DNA from: CAWEHU01 sp963808965
Lineage (GTDB): Bacteria; Pseudomonadota; Alphaproteobacteria; Acetobacterales; Acetobacteraceae
Length of the DNA stretch: 64,000 nucleotides
NCBI GenBank assembly: GCA_963808965.1
Contig: CAWEHU010000017.1
Location: 153,380 to 217,379, forward strand
Reading direction: 5' to 3'
A model generated the notes under the pieces. That model was not told where the DNA came from and did no database searches. It saw only the letters and a list, made by a program, of their open reading frames with translations. This document shows positions 43,571 through 52,658 of the stretch, one piece after another. Position 1 is the stretch's first letter. Each line of letters opens with the position of its first letter. The position numbers were made by a program, and so were the translations under genes.

Positions 43571-44948
43571 GTGTCCGGCTCGCTCGGGCTGACCGAGCTG
43601 TTCGGGCGTCGCCGGCTGCGCATCGGCGTCACCGGCTTGGCGCGAGCGGGCAAGACCGCGTTTCTGACCTCGGCGGCGGCCAACCTGCTGGCGCAAGGGA
43701 GCGGAATTCCGGCGCTTCCCGCGGTCGCGCTCCGGCTCGCGCGGGCGTGCGATGCGGGTCGCGGTCGCCCCCTCCGGCGCGGAAGAGGTGCCCCGTTTCG
43801 ACTATCAGGCGCACCTCGCCGCTTTGGCCGCCGACCCGCCGCGCTGGCCCGAGCGAACCGGGGCGGTGTCGCTCCTCGCGCTCGATCTCGACATCGCGCG
43901 CGAAGGGCTGGCCTCGGTTCTCCCACAGCGGGGACTGCGGCTCGAGTTCCTGGATTATCCGGGCGAATGGCTGCTCGACCTGCCGCTGCTCGGGCAGGAT
44001 TTCGCCGAGTGGTCCAGGGCCACCCTCCGCCGGTTGGAGACACCGGAAGCGGCGCCGTTGTCGCGCGACTTCCTGGCCTTCGTTCGAGGTCTCGCCGCGT
44101 CCGCCCCGGCCGAGGAAACCCTGGCCGCCACCGGTCACAAGCTCTACCGGGCTGCGCTCGTAAGGCTTCGGGACGAAGCGGGGTTATCCTTTCTCCAGCC
44201 GGGGCGCTTTCTGATGCCGGCACCCGGTCCGGAGCCGCCGTTTACCGCCTTTTTCCCGCTGAGCGGGAGAGGTGCGTTGGCCGGCCTGCTCGCGGCCCGG
44301 TTCGACGCCTATCGTCAGGCGGTCACGCGCGATCTGGTTTCACCGTTGTTCGGCCAGGTGGACCGCCTGGTGGTGCTGGCCGACGTGCTGTCCGCCCTGC
44401 ACGCCGGGGCGGCGGGTTTCGGCGATGTGGCAGCCGCTCTGTCCGGGGTTGCCGAGGCCCTGCGCTGGCGAGGCTCCTGGATCGACGCGATACCGCTGTT
44501 GCGCGACCTGCCGCTTCCCTCCTGGCTGACGCCCTCCGGCATCCGGCGGGTCGCGTTCGCGGCCACGAAGTCGGATCACGTGGCGGAGCGGCAGCGCGGC
44601 AATCTCGCGAATCTCGTGCGAGCCCTCACGAGGCTTCCGGGCGAGGCCGAGGCGGCGGCGACGGCAAGCTTCGCGATCGCCGCCGTGCGTTGCACGGAAG
44701 ATTTCGTCTGGACCCTCGATGGCCGCAACGTCTCCGCCGTGCGCGGCCGCGTGCTCGGCGGGGATCGCATGACCCGCTCCTATCCGGGCGAAGTGCCGGA
44801 CCGGCCGCCGGACCCATCGTTCTGGGCGCATCCTTTCCTGGCGCTGCCTGCCTTCGAGCCGCGTCATCTGCCGGCTGGCGGTCGGGCGGGGGTGCCCCAG
44901 ATTGGGCTCGACGCGCTGCTCGCGTTTTTGCTGGAGGACGTGCTGTGA
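43571..44948 (+). CDS. YcjX-family P-loop protein (one frameshift)
   Basis: A GTPase-like protein of the DUF463/YcjX family, often paired with YcjF in envelope stress settings. The GTG-started first part holds the P-loop 'GLARAGKTAFLTS'. After one shift near 43750 the frame gives 'VPRFDYQAHLAALAADPPRWP', shown in part, 'LEFLDYPGEWLLDLPLLG' and 'RRVAFAATKSDHV'. Corrected length is about 459 residues. Its stop overlaps the ycjF-like GTG. Confidence 0.85.
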
Positions 44949-45809
44949 CCGAGACGCGCGAGAGTTCTGCCGCGTCCGCGCATCGAACTGGAGCCGCTCC
45001 CGGCGCCACGGCTGGAACCGACTGAGCTGGTACCGGTCGCCGAGCCCTCGCGAGAGATTGGCACCATCCGGCTCGTGCTCGGCGGGGTGGGGGTGCTGGC
45101 CGTGGGACTGGCCGCACTCGGCACCGCCAATTTCGTCGCTGCCCAGTTCGCCCGGAGCGCCGGACTCGGATGGCTGACCCTCGCCGTGGCGGTGGGCGGC
45201 TTCGGCCTCATCGGGGCGGCGATATGGCGGGAGGTCCGAGGCCTGCTTGGGCTTCGCACGGTCGACCGGTTGCGCGCCGAGCTGGCGACCGGCGACGTCA
45301 CCAGCGCGAAGAGCGATCTCCGCCATTGGCTCGCGGGTTTGCCGGATGGCGCGGCGACCATGGCGGCGATCGAGGCGGCGAACGATCCGGACGCGATCCG
45401 GGCGCTGCTGCGCGCCGGCCCGCTCGCGGCGTTACGTGCGCGCTCCGATGTGCTGGGCCGCACCGCCGCCGTCCAAATATTCGCGGCCGCCGCGGCCGTG
45501 CCGCATCCGTTGTTCGACGGGTTGCTGGTCGCCTGGCGCGGCACCCGGCTCGTGCGCCAGATCGCCGAGCTGCATGGCGTTCGTCCCGGTCTGCTCGGCA
45601 CGCTTTCGTTGCTGCGGCGGACCGCACTCTCCGCGGCGAGTGTGGTCGCGACCGATCTCGCGATCGACACGCTGGCCCGCGCCGCCCTCTCGAGCCCGCT
45701 GTTGCAACACGTCGCGGGCGATGTGGCTGGCGCGGGCGTCGCCTCGCGGCGCATGATCGTGCTGGCGCGGGCGACCGCCGCGGCGTGCAGTCCGGTGCCG
45801 CCGGGTTGA
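44945..45809 (+). CDS. YcjF/DUF697-family membrane protein (one frameshift)
   Basis: Partner of YcjX. After a short 'TETRE' start the frame shifts near 44965 and gives 'LPRPRIELEPLPAPRLEPTE', two membrane helices ('GVGVLAVGLAALGTANFVA', 'LGWLTLAVAVGGFGLIGAAI'), and the DUF697 domain ('ATMAAIEAANDPDAIRALL', 'SVVATDLAIDTLARAAL'). Corrected length is about 287 residues. Function unknown beyond association with YcjX. Confidence 0.8.
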
Positions 45810-45847
45810 GCCTTCGCGCACACCAAACGCAACCAGGAGCCTTTCGC

Positions 45848-46330
45848 ATGAACGGGAACGTGAAACCCATTCCGGACGGCTATCCCGTCCTGACCCCGTA
45901 TCTGATCGTCCACGACGGCGCGGCCGCCATTTCGTTCTACGAGCGGGTGTTCGGCGCCAAATTGCGCATGCGGCTCGGCGGGCCGGAGGGCAAGGTGGGC
46001 CATGCCGAACTGCAAATCGGCAACGCGCTGGTCATGCTCGCGGACGAGCATCCGCAGATGGGGGCCAAGAGCCCGCGCACGATCGGCGGCTCGCCGGTGA
46101 TCCTGCATCTCTATGTCGAGAACGTCGACGAGGTGGTGCAGCGCGCGGTCGAAGCGGGCGCCACGATCGTCCGCCCGGTCGAAAATGCGTTCTACGGCGA
46201 CCGGACCGGGACCGTCACCGATCCGTTCGGGCATTCCTGGTCGATCGCGACGCACGTTGAAGACGTGTCGCCGGAGGAGATCGAGCGGCGGGCCGCGCAG
46301 ATGGCGGAACATTCGGGGTCTACAGCGTGA
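45848..46330 (+). CDS. VOC-superfamily protein (PhnB-like)
   Basis: A 160-residue double betaalphabetabetabeta-fold protein: 'TPYLIVHDGAAAISFYERVF', 'GHAELQIGNALVMLADEHP' and 'VTDPFGHSWSIATHVED', typical of PhnB/YkcA-like members. It may be a dioxygenase-like or resistance-type VOC protein. The substrate is unknown. The ATG follows a CAGGAGC site. Confidence 0.85.
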   Translation: MNGNVKPIPDGYPVLTPYLIVHDGAAAISFYERVFGAKLRMRLGGPEGKVGHAELQIGNALVMLADEHPQMGAKSPRTIGGSPVILHLYVENVDEVVQRAVEAGATIVRPVENAFYGDRTGTVTDPFGHSWSIATHVEDVSPEEIERRAAQMAEHSGSTA

Positions 46331-46752
46331 GCGGCGACTACGACACCGATATACTGATCTGGTCCGAACACCAGGCGGAGTTGTTGCGCCGGGTTGCGGC
46401 TGGCGAGCAGGTCAACGAAGCCCCCGACTGGCCCAACATCATCGATGAGGTCGAGAGTGTGGGCAACGAACAGTTGTTCGCCGTGGAGTCGTTGCTCGTG
46501 CAGGCATTGCGGCACATGCTTAAAGCGGAAGCCTGGCCGCTTGCGCGTGATGCAGCACATTGGCGTGCTGAAGCCATTGTCTTCCGGAGTGACGCGGCCA
46601 GGCGGTTCGCGCCTTCCATGCGCCAGCGGATCGATTTGCCCAAACTCTACCGAACGGCGCTACGCGCTGTGCCGGAGACGTATGACGGGCAGCCGCCGCT
46701 TCCCCTGCCCGCCGAGTGTCCCGTCACGCTGGATGAACTGCTGGCCGACTGA
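46327..46752 (+). CDS. DUF29 family protein
   Basis: A 141-residue helical protein with the DUF29 pattern: 'YDTDILIWSEHQAELLRR', 'DWPNIIDEVESVGNEQLFAV', 'ALRHMLKAEAWPL' and 'FAPSMRQRIDLPKLYRTALR'. The GTG start overlaps the VOC gene stop. Members are abundant in some alphaproteobacteria and cyanobacteria. No function is known. Confidence 0.88.
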   Translation: MSGDYDTDILIWSEHQAELLRRVAAGEQVNEAPDWPNIIDEVESVGNEQLFAVESLLVQALRHMLKAEAWPLARDAAHWRAEAIVFRSDAARRFAPSMRQRIDLPKLYRTALRAVPETYDGQPPLPLPAECPVTLDELLAD

Positions 46753-46769
46753 TGTAGGACGAGCCGCCC

Positions 46770-46841
46770 GCGGTCATCGCGAGCGAAGCGGGGCGGTCCA
46801 GGCCCGCACGGCGTCGCAAGCCCGCTCCTCGCAATGACCGC
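46770..46841. repeat. REP-like inverted repeat
   Basis: GCGGTCATCGCGAG (46770-46783) and CTCGCAATGACCGC (46828-46841) pair at 13 of 14 positions around a GC-rich spacer. The 'GTCATCGCGAGCGAAGCG...GGTCCA' form is typical of short dispersed palindromic repeats in alphaproteobacterial genomes. Confidence 0.6.
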
Positions 46842-47217
46842 ACTCGATGAGTCGTCAATGCGAGTTTCGGCAAAACAAAGCCCATGAGAAACCCGGTCGA
46901 GCAATGCTGGGCTGTTCCGCGGAGCGGGAGCAGAAGTTTCGGAATCCGGAACGTTATCGACGCACGTTCGCAGCCGCGCTCAGGCTGGCGCGGGCAAGCC
47001 CGGCGGCGGGTCCGCATGCGGGTCGGTTCCCGCGAGGAAAAGCGCCAGGAGCACGTCAGCGCGATTAAGCTCGGATGGCGCATTCCGCGCGACTAGGCGC
47101 GTATGGCGCATCCGGGCGGCCTCCCGCCTCGCGTTGCGGCGGGGCCAGAAGCGGCAGGGGCGGCGGGTGATGGGTCGCGCAACGGCGCGATCGCCGACAA
47201 TCCCGAGGGTTCGGAAA
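46842..47217. other. 376-bp stretch without a recognised gene
   Basis: Lies between the repeat and the convergent minus-strand genes. Short Arg-rich open frames are present on both strands, but none has a motif or ribosome site. I see nothing definite in it. Confidence 0.4.
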
Positions 47218-47686
47218 CTACAAGCGAAGATCGGCAAGACCGGGATGGTCTGTCGGCCTTGGTCCCAGCGGCCAGCGAAATTTGCGCTCCGACTCCGGAA
47301 TCGGCACGTCGTTGATCGACGCCTCGCGTCGCCGCATGAGGCCCGACGCGTCGAATTCCCACTGTTCGTTCCCGTGACTGCGCAACCAGTAACCGGAATC
47401 ATCGTGCCATTCGTAGGCAAAGCGCACGGCGATCCGATTGTCCGTGAACGCCCAGAGCTCTTTGATGAGCCGGTAATCCAGCTCGCGCGCCCATTTCCGT
47501 TGAAGGAAAGCGATGATGGCGGGCCGCCCCGAGAAGAACTCGGCGCGATTGCGCCAACGGCTGTCCTCGGTATAGGCAAGCGCCACCCGCTCCGGCTCCC
47601 GCGTGTTCCAGGCGTCCTCCGCCGAGCGTACTTTTCTGCACGGCGGTCTCGCGCGTGAACGGGGGCACAGGCGGGCGCGTGGTCAT
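47218..47686 (-). CDS. NTF2-like DUF1348 protein (one frameshift)
   Basis: A small cone-shaped-fold protein of about 155 residues. The N-terminal 'TTRPPVPPFTRETAVQK' is followed, after a shift near 47632, by 'VALAYTEDSRWRNRAEFFSG', 'AIIAFLQRKWARELDYRL', 'AVRFAYEWHDDSGYW' and 'WEFDASGLMRRREASINDVP', all DUF1348 hallmarks. It overlaps the acyl-CoA synthetase stop by ATGA. Function unknown. Confidence 0.82.
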
Positions 47687-49326
47687 GCCGACTTCGCTTG
47701 GAGCGCCCGCGCTTGCTCCCGCAACGCGAATTTCTGAATCTTGCCGGTAGAGGTTTTCGGCAACTCGCAGAACACGAATCGCTTCGGCACCTTGAACCCC
47801 GCCAAGTGCTCGCGGCAGAACGAGGTTAACGCCTCCGCGCTCACCGTGGCGCCCGGCCTCAGCTCGACGAAGGCGCAGGGAGTCTCGCCCCATTTCTCGT
47901 CCGGCTGCGCCACCACAGCCGCCCCGAGCACGGCGGGATGGCGGAACAGCACGTCTTCCACCTCCAGCGAGGAGATGTTCTCGCCACCCGAAATGATGAT
48001 GTCCTTCGACCGGTCCTTGATCTTCATGTAGCCGTCCGGATACGTCACGGCGAGGTCGCCGGTGTGAAACCAGCCGCCCGCGAAGGCGCTTTCAGTCGCC
48101 GTCTCGTTGCTCAGATATCCTTTCATCGTGATGTTGCCGCGGAACATGATTTCCCCGATCGTCGCTGCGTCCCACGGAACGGGTTGCATCGTCTCGGGGT
48201 CGAGCACGACCATGCCCTCCTGCATCGGCGCGCGCACGCCCTGGCGGCTGTTCAGTTCGGCTCGCTCCTCCAGCGGCAGGCTAGCCCATTCTTCGTGCTT
48301 GGGGCACACCGAAGCGGGGCCGTAATTCTCCGTCAGACCGTAAACATGCGTGATATCGACGCCGCCTCGCTCGGCGGCTTCGAGCAGCGCGGCGGGCGGT
48401 GCCGCCGCAGCGATCTGTCCGTGAATTTGGTGCCGCACGCCCTCCCGCATTTCCGCCGGTGCGTTCAAGAGCGCCGTGTAGACGATCGGCGCACCGCACA
48501 TATGCGTCACGCCGTGTTCGCGGATCGCATCCCACATCGCCTTCGCTTCCACACGGCGCAGGCAGACATTCACCCCGGCGCGCTCGGCGACCGCCCAGGG
48601 AAAGCACCAGCCGTTGCAATGAAACATCGGCAGCGTCCAGAGATAGACCGCGTGCTGCGGCATGTTCCAGGCCAGGATGCCGCTGATCGCGTTGAGGTAG
48701 GCGCCGCGGTGGTGATACACCACGCCCTTGGGATCGCCCGTCGTGCCTGAGGTGTAGTTGAGCGCGATCGCGTCCCACTCGTCTTGCGGGGTTTGCCAGG
48801 CGTACTCCGGATCGCCTTCTTGCAGGAACGACTCGTAAGTGGTCTCGCCGAGCAACTTGCCGGGCGGCGCGAGCGGGTCGTCGATGTCGATGACAAGCGG
48901 CTTCTGATCGAGCATCGAAAGCGCGGCCTCGATGGCGGGCGCGAATTCGCGATCGGTCAGCAGCGCCCGTGCGCCCCCGTGGCGCAGCATAAAGGCCAGC
49001 GTCGGGGCATCCAGGCGCGTATTGAGCGTGTTCAGCACGGCGCCGCACATCGGGATGCCGAAATGCGCCTCGTACATGGCCGGGATGTTCGGCGCCATCA
49101 CCGCGACGGTATCGTTCTTGCCGATTCCGCGGCGCGAAAGCGCGGAGGCGAGCCGCCGGCAGCGTGCGTACGTCTCGCGCCAGGTGAAGCGCTGATCGCC
49201 GTGAACGACGGAGGTGCGGTTCGGATACACATAGGCCGCCCGATCGAGGAACGTGAGCGGGGTAAGCGGCGTGTAGTTGGCTTCGTTTTTCTCGAGGCCG
49301 GTCGAATAGGCCGGGTTGCCGGTCAT
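47683..49326 (-). CDS. Acyl-CoA synthetase (AMP-forming)
   Basis: A 547-residue ANL-superfamily ligase activating a fatty or aromatic acid with ATP and CoA. Motif A3 is 'LNYTSGTTGDPKGVVYHH', A5 'YGLTENYG', A8 'GWFHTGDLAVTYPDGYMKIKDRSKDI' (partly shown), and the C-terminal catalytic lysine is in 'PKTSTGKIQKFALRE'. The closest layout is medium-chain or methylthio-propionate-type CoA ligases. The ATG at 49326 follows GGAGGGGAG. It sits right behind the livKHMGF-type genes, suggesting import and activation of a carboxylic acid. Confidence 0.92.
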   Translation of the reverse strand: MTGNPAYSTGLEKNEANYTPLTPLTFLDRAAYVYPNRTSVVHGDQRFTWRETYARCRRLASALSRRGIGKNDTVAVMAPNIPAMYEAHFGIPMCGAVLNTLNTRLDAPTLAFMLRHGGARALLTDREFAPAIEAALSMLDQKPLVIDIDDPLAPPGKLLGETTYESFLQEGDPEYAWQTPQDEWDAIALNYTSGTTGDPKGVVYHHRGAYLNAISGILAWNMPQHAVYLWTLPMFHCNGWCFPWAVAERAGVNVCLRRVEAKAMWDAIREHGVTHMCGAPIVYTALLNAPAEMREGVRHQIHGQIAAAAPPAALLEAAERGGVDITHVYGLTENYGPASVCPKHEEWASLPLEERAELNSRQGVRAPMQEGMVVLDPETMQPVPWDAATIGEIMFRGNITMKGYLSNETATESAFAGGWFHTGDLAVTYPDGYMKIKDRSKDIIISGGENISSLEVEDVLFRHPAVLGAAVVAQPDEKWGETPCAFVELRPGATVSAEALTSFCREHLAGFKVPKRFVFCELPKTSTGKIQKFALREQARALQAKSA

Positions 49327-49392
49327 GCTCCCCTCCGCTCGATGCGAGTGTCTGAACATTACGCGAGAGCGCCGAAGCACGCGAGTCCGCCG

Positions 49393-50103
49393 CTATTCCA
49401 GGCCAAAATAGGCCCGGTGTAGCGCGTCATTAGCGTGCAATGCTTCGACCGTGCCTGCAAATCCCACCCGGCCGCCTTCCAGCGTGAACACCCGGTCGGC
49501 GAGATCGAGGAACGCGACATTCTGTTCGGCGATCAGCAACGAGAGTCCCGTGTCGCGGAACTTCGCGAGCACCCCGATCACCTGCGCGACGAAGAGCGGC
49601 GACAACCCCGCCGAAGGCTCGTCCATCACCAGCAGACGCGGGCCACCCGCCAGCGCCTTGGCGATGCCGAGCATCTTGCGCTGGCCCCCGGATAGGCTGC
49701 CGGCCAGCGCCGATTTGCGCCCGGCCAAGTCGGGGAATACGGCGTAGAGCTCTTTTACGCGCTCGCGGAGCGCCGCCTTATCGGCGAACTGGCCGCCTAT
49801 GCGGATGTTCTCGTCTATCGAAAGGCCGGTGAACACGCCGACCTCCGACATGTAGGCCATTCCGCGTCGCACCCGGTGATCGGTGCGCAAGCCGGTTATC
49901 TCTTCGCCCGCGAACAGCACGCGGCCTCGCCACGCGGGCATCAGGCCGAGCAGCACTTTCAGGAGCGTCGTCTTTCCCGCGCCGTTCGCGCCGAGCAGCA
50001 CGACCGTCTCCCGTGCGCCGACATCGAGGCCCGCGCTCCACAGCACCTGCACCTTGCCGTAGCCGGATTCGATCCCGCTCGCGGCGAGCAGCGGCTCAGC
50101 CAT
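49393..50103 (-). CDS. livF: LivF-type ABC transporter ATPase
   Basis: A 236-residue ATP-binding subunit of a branched-chain/hydrophobic amino acid importer. Walker A 'GANGAGKTTLL', signature 'LSGGQRKMLGIAKAL' with Walker B 'LLVMDEPSAGLSPLF', and His switch region 'LIAEQNVAFL'. It overlaps livG by 8 bases. Confidence 0.93.
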   Translation of the reverse strand: MAEPLLAASGIESGYGKVQVLWSAGLDVGARETVVLLGANGAGKTTLLKVLLGLMPAWRGRVLFAGEEITGLRTDHRVRRGMAYMSEVGVFTGLSIDENIRIGGQFADKAALRERVKELYAVFPDLAGRKSALAGSLSGGQRKMLGIAKALAGGPRLLVMDEPSAGLSPLFVAQVIGVLAKFRDTGLSLLIAEQNVAFLDLADRVFTLEGGRVGFAGTVEALHANDALHRAYFGLE

Positions 50104-50830
50104 GAGCGCCGCCCAGGAACACCCGCACGACCTCCGGATCGCGCGTCGCCTCCTTGAGCCGGCCCTCGAAGATCTCGTGCCCGGCGTTCATCACGATGAC
50201 CCGGTCGGTGACGCGCTCCAGAAAGCCCATGAGATGCTCCACGACGAGCAGGGACATGCCGCTCGCGGCGAGCGCGCGCAATCGGTCCGCCATGCGGCCG
50301 AGTTCGGCGGGATTGAGGCCCGCGGCAAGCTCGTCCACGAGCAGCAGGCGTGGCGCGGTCGCGAGCGCCCGGGCGAGGTCGAGCGTCTTTTGCTGGGCGC
50401 TGTTGAGATCGCCCGCCGGCCGGTTCGCGAACCTGTCGAGATCGAGCGACGCGAGCAGCGCGCCCAGATCGGCGGGTGCGCCCCCGGCGTGGCCATATGT
50501 CTGCGCTACGTCCACGTTCTCCTGCACGGTCAGTTGCAGGAAAGGTTTCGGGGACTGGAACGTGCGATTGATGCCGCGCCGCGCGAGACGGTGCGACTTC
50601 ACGCCGCCGATCGGTTCTCCCTCGAACCGCACTTGGCCGCCATCGGGCGGATAAAGGCCGGAGATAACGTTGATGCAGGTGGTCTTGCCGGACCCGTTCG
50701 GTCCGACCAGTCCCAGAACCTCGCCGCGCGCGAGATGGAACGACACCCCGTCCAGCGCGCGAAATCCGCCGAAGCGCTTCACGAGCTGCTCCACCCGCAA
50801 GAGCGGCGGCGGCAGCGTGTCAGGGGACAC
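50096..50830 (-). CDS. livG: LivG-type ABC transporter ATPase
   Basis: A 244-residue ATPase: 'LVGPNGSGKTTCINVISGLY', 'NRTFQSPKPFLQLTV', 'LNSAQQKTLDLARAL', 'LLLVDELAAGLNPAE' and 'LLVVEHLMGFLE'. The GTG at 50830 is preferred because it gives a normal start just inside the end of livM; the frame is open to 50866. The signature 'LNSAQ' departs from the usual LSGGQ, an oddity worth noting. Confidence 0.9.
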   Translation of the reverse strand: MSPDTLPPPLLRVEQLVKRFGGFRALDGVSFHLARGEVLGLVGPNGSGKTTCINVISGLYPPDGGQVRFEGEPIGGVKSHRLARRGINRTFQSPKPFLQLTVQENVDVAQTYGHAGGAPADLGALLASLDLDRFANRPAGDLNSAQQKTLDLARALATAPRLLLVDELAAGLNPAELGRMADRLRALAASGMSLLVVEHLMGFLERVTDRVIVMNAGHEIFEGRLKEATRDPEVVRVFLGGAHG

Positions 50831-51761
50831 GGATGCCTCGGCGCGTGAGCAGCGAGACGAGGCCATTGGGCAGGAACAGCACCAGCGCCACGATGAGCGT
50901 GCCGTAGATGAGCTGGAAATATTGCGGCACGGTGATGCCGATCGCGTTGTAGATGCCGTACAGGATAAGCACGCCCAGCACCGGCCCGAGCAGCGTCGTC
51001 GCGCCGCCGAAAAGCACGAAAACGATGGCGAAGATCGAGAACTGCATGTCGAAGGCCGTCTCCGGATAAAACACGGAGATGTGCCAGGCGAACACGGCGC
51101 CGACGAGTCCGGCGATGAGCGCGGACAGCAGCCACGCGACAGTGCGTCCGCGCACGACCGACACGCCCGCCATCGCCGCGCTCACCGGGTCCTCCCGGAT
51201 CGCTTGCAGCGCCAGCCCGAACCGGGTGTTGCGCAACCACACGACAAGGCCGAGCGCGCCCGCCAGGATGGCGACCCCGACCTGGTAGCTGAACATCGGC
51301 GCGAACACGCCGGACAGCGAGACGCCGTACGGGCCTTTGGTAATGTCTTCGAGCGCCGGGTTGGCGACGATTTCGTACACGGACTGCGCGGCCGCGAGGC
51401 TCGCGATCGCGAAATACGCGCCGGAGAGACGCAGCAGCGGGGTCAGAATGAGCGCCAGGACCAGCGCCGCGATCACGCCAACCGCCATGGCGGCGAGCGG
51501 TGGGAAGTTGAGATGCATGATGGCGAGCGCGAAGCCGTAAGCCCCGGCGCCGAAGAAGCCGACGTAACCGAACGGCAGATAGCCGGTGAAGCCGTACAGC
51601 ACGTTGAGACCCTGCGACAGTGCCAGGAACGTCACGAAGTTGAACAGCAGAAGCTCGTTGGAATAGACGAACGGCGCCGCTGCCATGACGGCGACCACCA
51701 ACGCCGCGAGCGCCAAATCTCCGGCTGCCCTGCCTAACGTTGCTCCGCCTGCCCTACGCAC
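50820..51761 (-). CDS. livM: LivM-type ABC permease
   Basis: A 313-residue inner-membrane permease with 8-10 helices. 'GLNVLYGFTGYLPFGYVGFFGAGAYGFAL' (shown in part) and the EAA-like loop 'ALQAIREDPVSAAMAGVSV' identify it. It pairs with LivH for substrate translocation and overlaps both neighbours. Confidence 0.92.
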   Translation of the reverse strand: MRRAGGATLGRAAGDLALAALVVAVMAAAPFVYSNELLLFNFVTFLALSQGLNVLYGFTGYLPFGYVGFFGAGAYGFALAIMHLNFPPLAAMAVGVIAALVLALILTPLLRLSGAYFAIASLAAAQSVYEIVANPALEDITKGPYGVSLSGVFAPMFSYQVGVAILAGALGLVVWLRNTRFGLALQAIREDPVSAAMAGVSVVRGRTVAWLLSALIAGLVGAVFAWHISVFYPETAFDMQFSIFAIVFVLFGGATTLLGPVLGVLILYGIYNAIGITVPQYFQLIYGTLIVALVLFLPNGLVSLLTRRGIRVP

Positions 51762-52629
51762 GGCGCACTTGCCGGCCGAGCAACCCCTCCGGCCGGATCA
51801 GCAAGACGCCGATCAGGAGCACGTTCGGCAGCAGGTTCGCCCAGGAGCTCAGGTAGGTTTGCATCAGCATCAGCGACACGCCGTACACGATGCCGCCCAG
51901 CACCGTACCGAGCGGGTTGCCGAGCGTGCCCACCACGATCACGGCGAACGCCGCCACGTTGATCTGCACGCCAATCGCCGGAGTCACGCTCCCCAGCATG
52001 AATGGCGCGAATACGCCGGCGATTTCGGCGAGCGCTATGCCGATCCCGAAGGCGATGGCGGAGACCCGATGCACGTCGATGCCGGTCGCGAGCGATTCCT
52101 CGCGCGAGACCATCACCGCGCGCGTCAGCGTCCCCAAACGTGTGCGATAAAGATAGAGATACACGAGCGCCACCGCCGCCGCGCTGACGGCCGCGCCGAA
52201 AACCCAGGCGGAAGGCAGGCCTTGGCCGAAAATCCGCACCGGCCCCGAACCCAGCACCCGGCCGGGGATGGACCGCTCTGACGTGCCGAAAGCGATTGTG
52301 GTCACGGCCTCGATCATCTGGGACAGGCCGAAGAAGAGAATGATCGACAGCATCTCCGAATCGCGCGACGTCAGCAGGCGGGGCACGACGGCGTAGTAGA
52401 TCGGCAGGCCCAGGATGAGGAACACGACGAGCACGCAGCAGGCCGCGACCAAAGGATGCAGGCCGAATAGCGTGAATAGCCAGTAAGCGGCGAAGGCGCC
52501 CAGCATGAGGAAGTCGCCATGCGCCAGATTGACGATGCGCATGACCCCGAACACAAGGTTCAGCCCGAGCCCGACCAGGGTGAAGTAGAGCCCGAATACC
52601 AGCCCCGCGAAGATCGCGTGCAACAGCAT
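51754..52629 (-). CDS. livH: LivH-type ABC permease
   Basis: A 291-residue permease: 'GLVFGLYFTLVGLGLNLVFG', 'MRIVNLAHGDFLMLGAFAAY', the loop 'MVSREESLATGIDVHRV' and 'GTVLGGIVYGV'. First permease after the binding protein, 29 bases downstream of its stop. Confidence 0.92.
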   Translation of the reverse strand: MLLHAIFAGLVFGLYFTLVGLGLNLVFGVMRIVNLAHGDFLMLGAFAAYWLFTLFGLHPLVAACCVLVVFLILGLPIYYAVVPRLLTSRDSEMLSIILFFGLSQMIEAVTTIAFGTSERSIPGRVLGSGPVRIFGQGLPSAWVFGAAVSAAAVALVYLYLYRTRLGTLTRAVMVSREESLATGIDVHRVSAIAFGIGIALAEIAGVFAPFMLGSVTPAIGVQINVAAFAVIVVGTLGNPLGTVLGGIVYGVSLMLMQTYLSSWANLLPNVLLIGVLLIRPEGLLGRQVRRA

Positions 52630-52658
52630 GCCGGGCGTCTAGCGCTAGGGGTAGGGGC

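Noticed and set aside
44340..46312. Long minus-strand open frames opposite the YcjX/YcjF and VOC genes
   Set aside because: Typical GC-rich antisense shadows, lacking motifs and ribosome sites.
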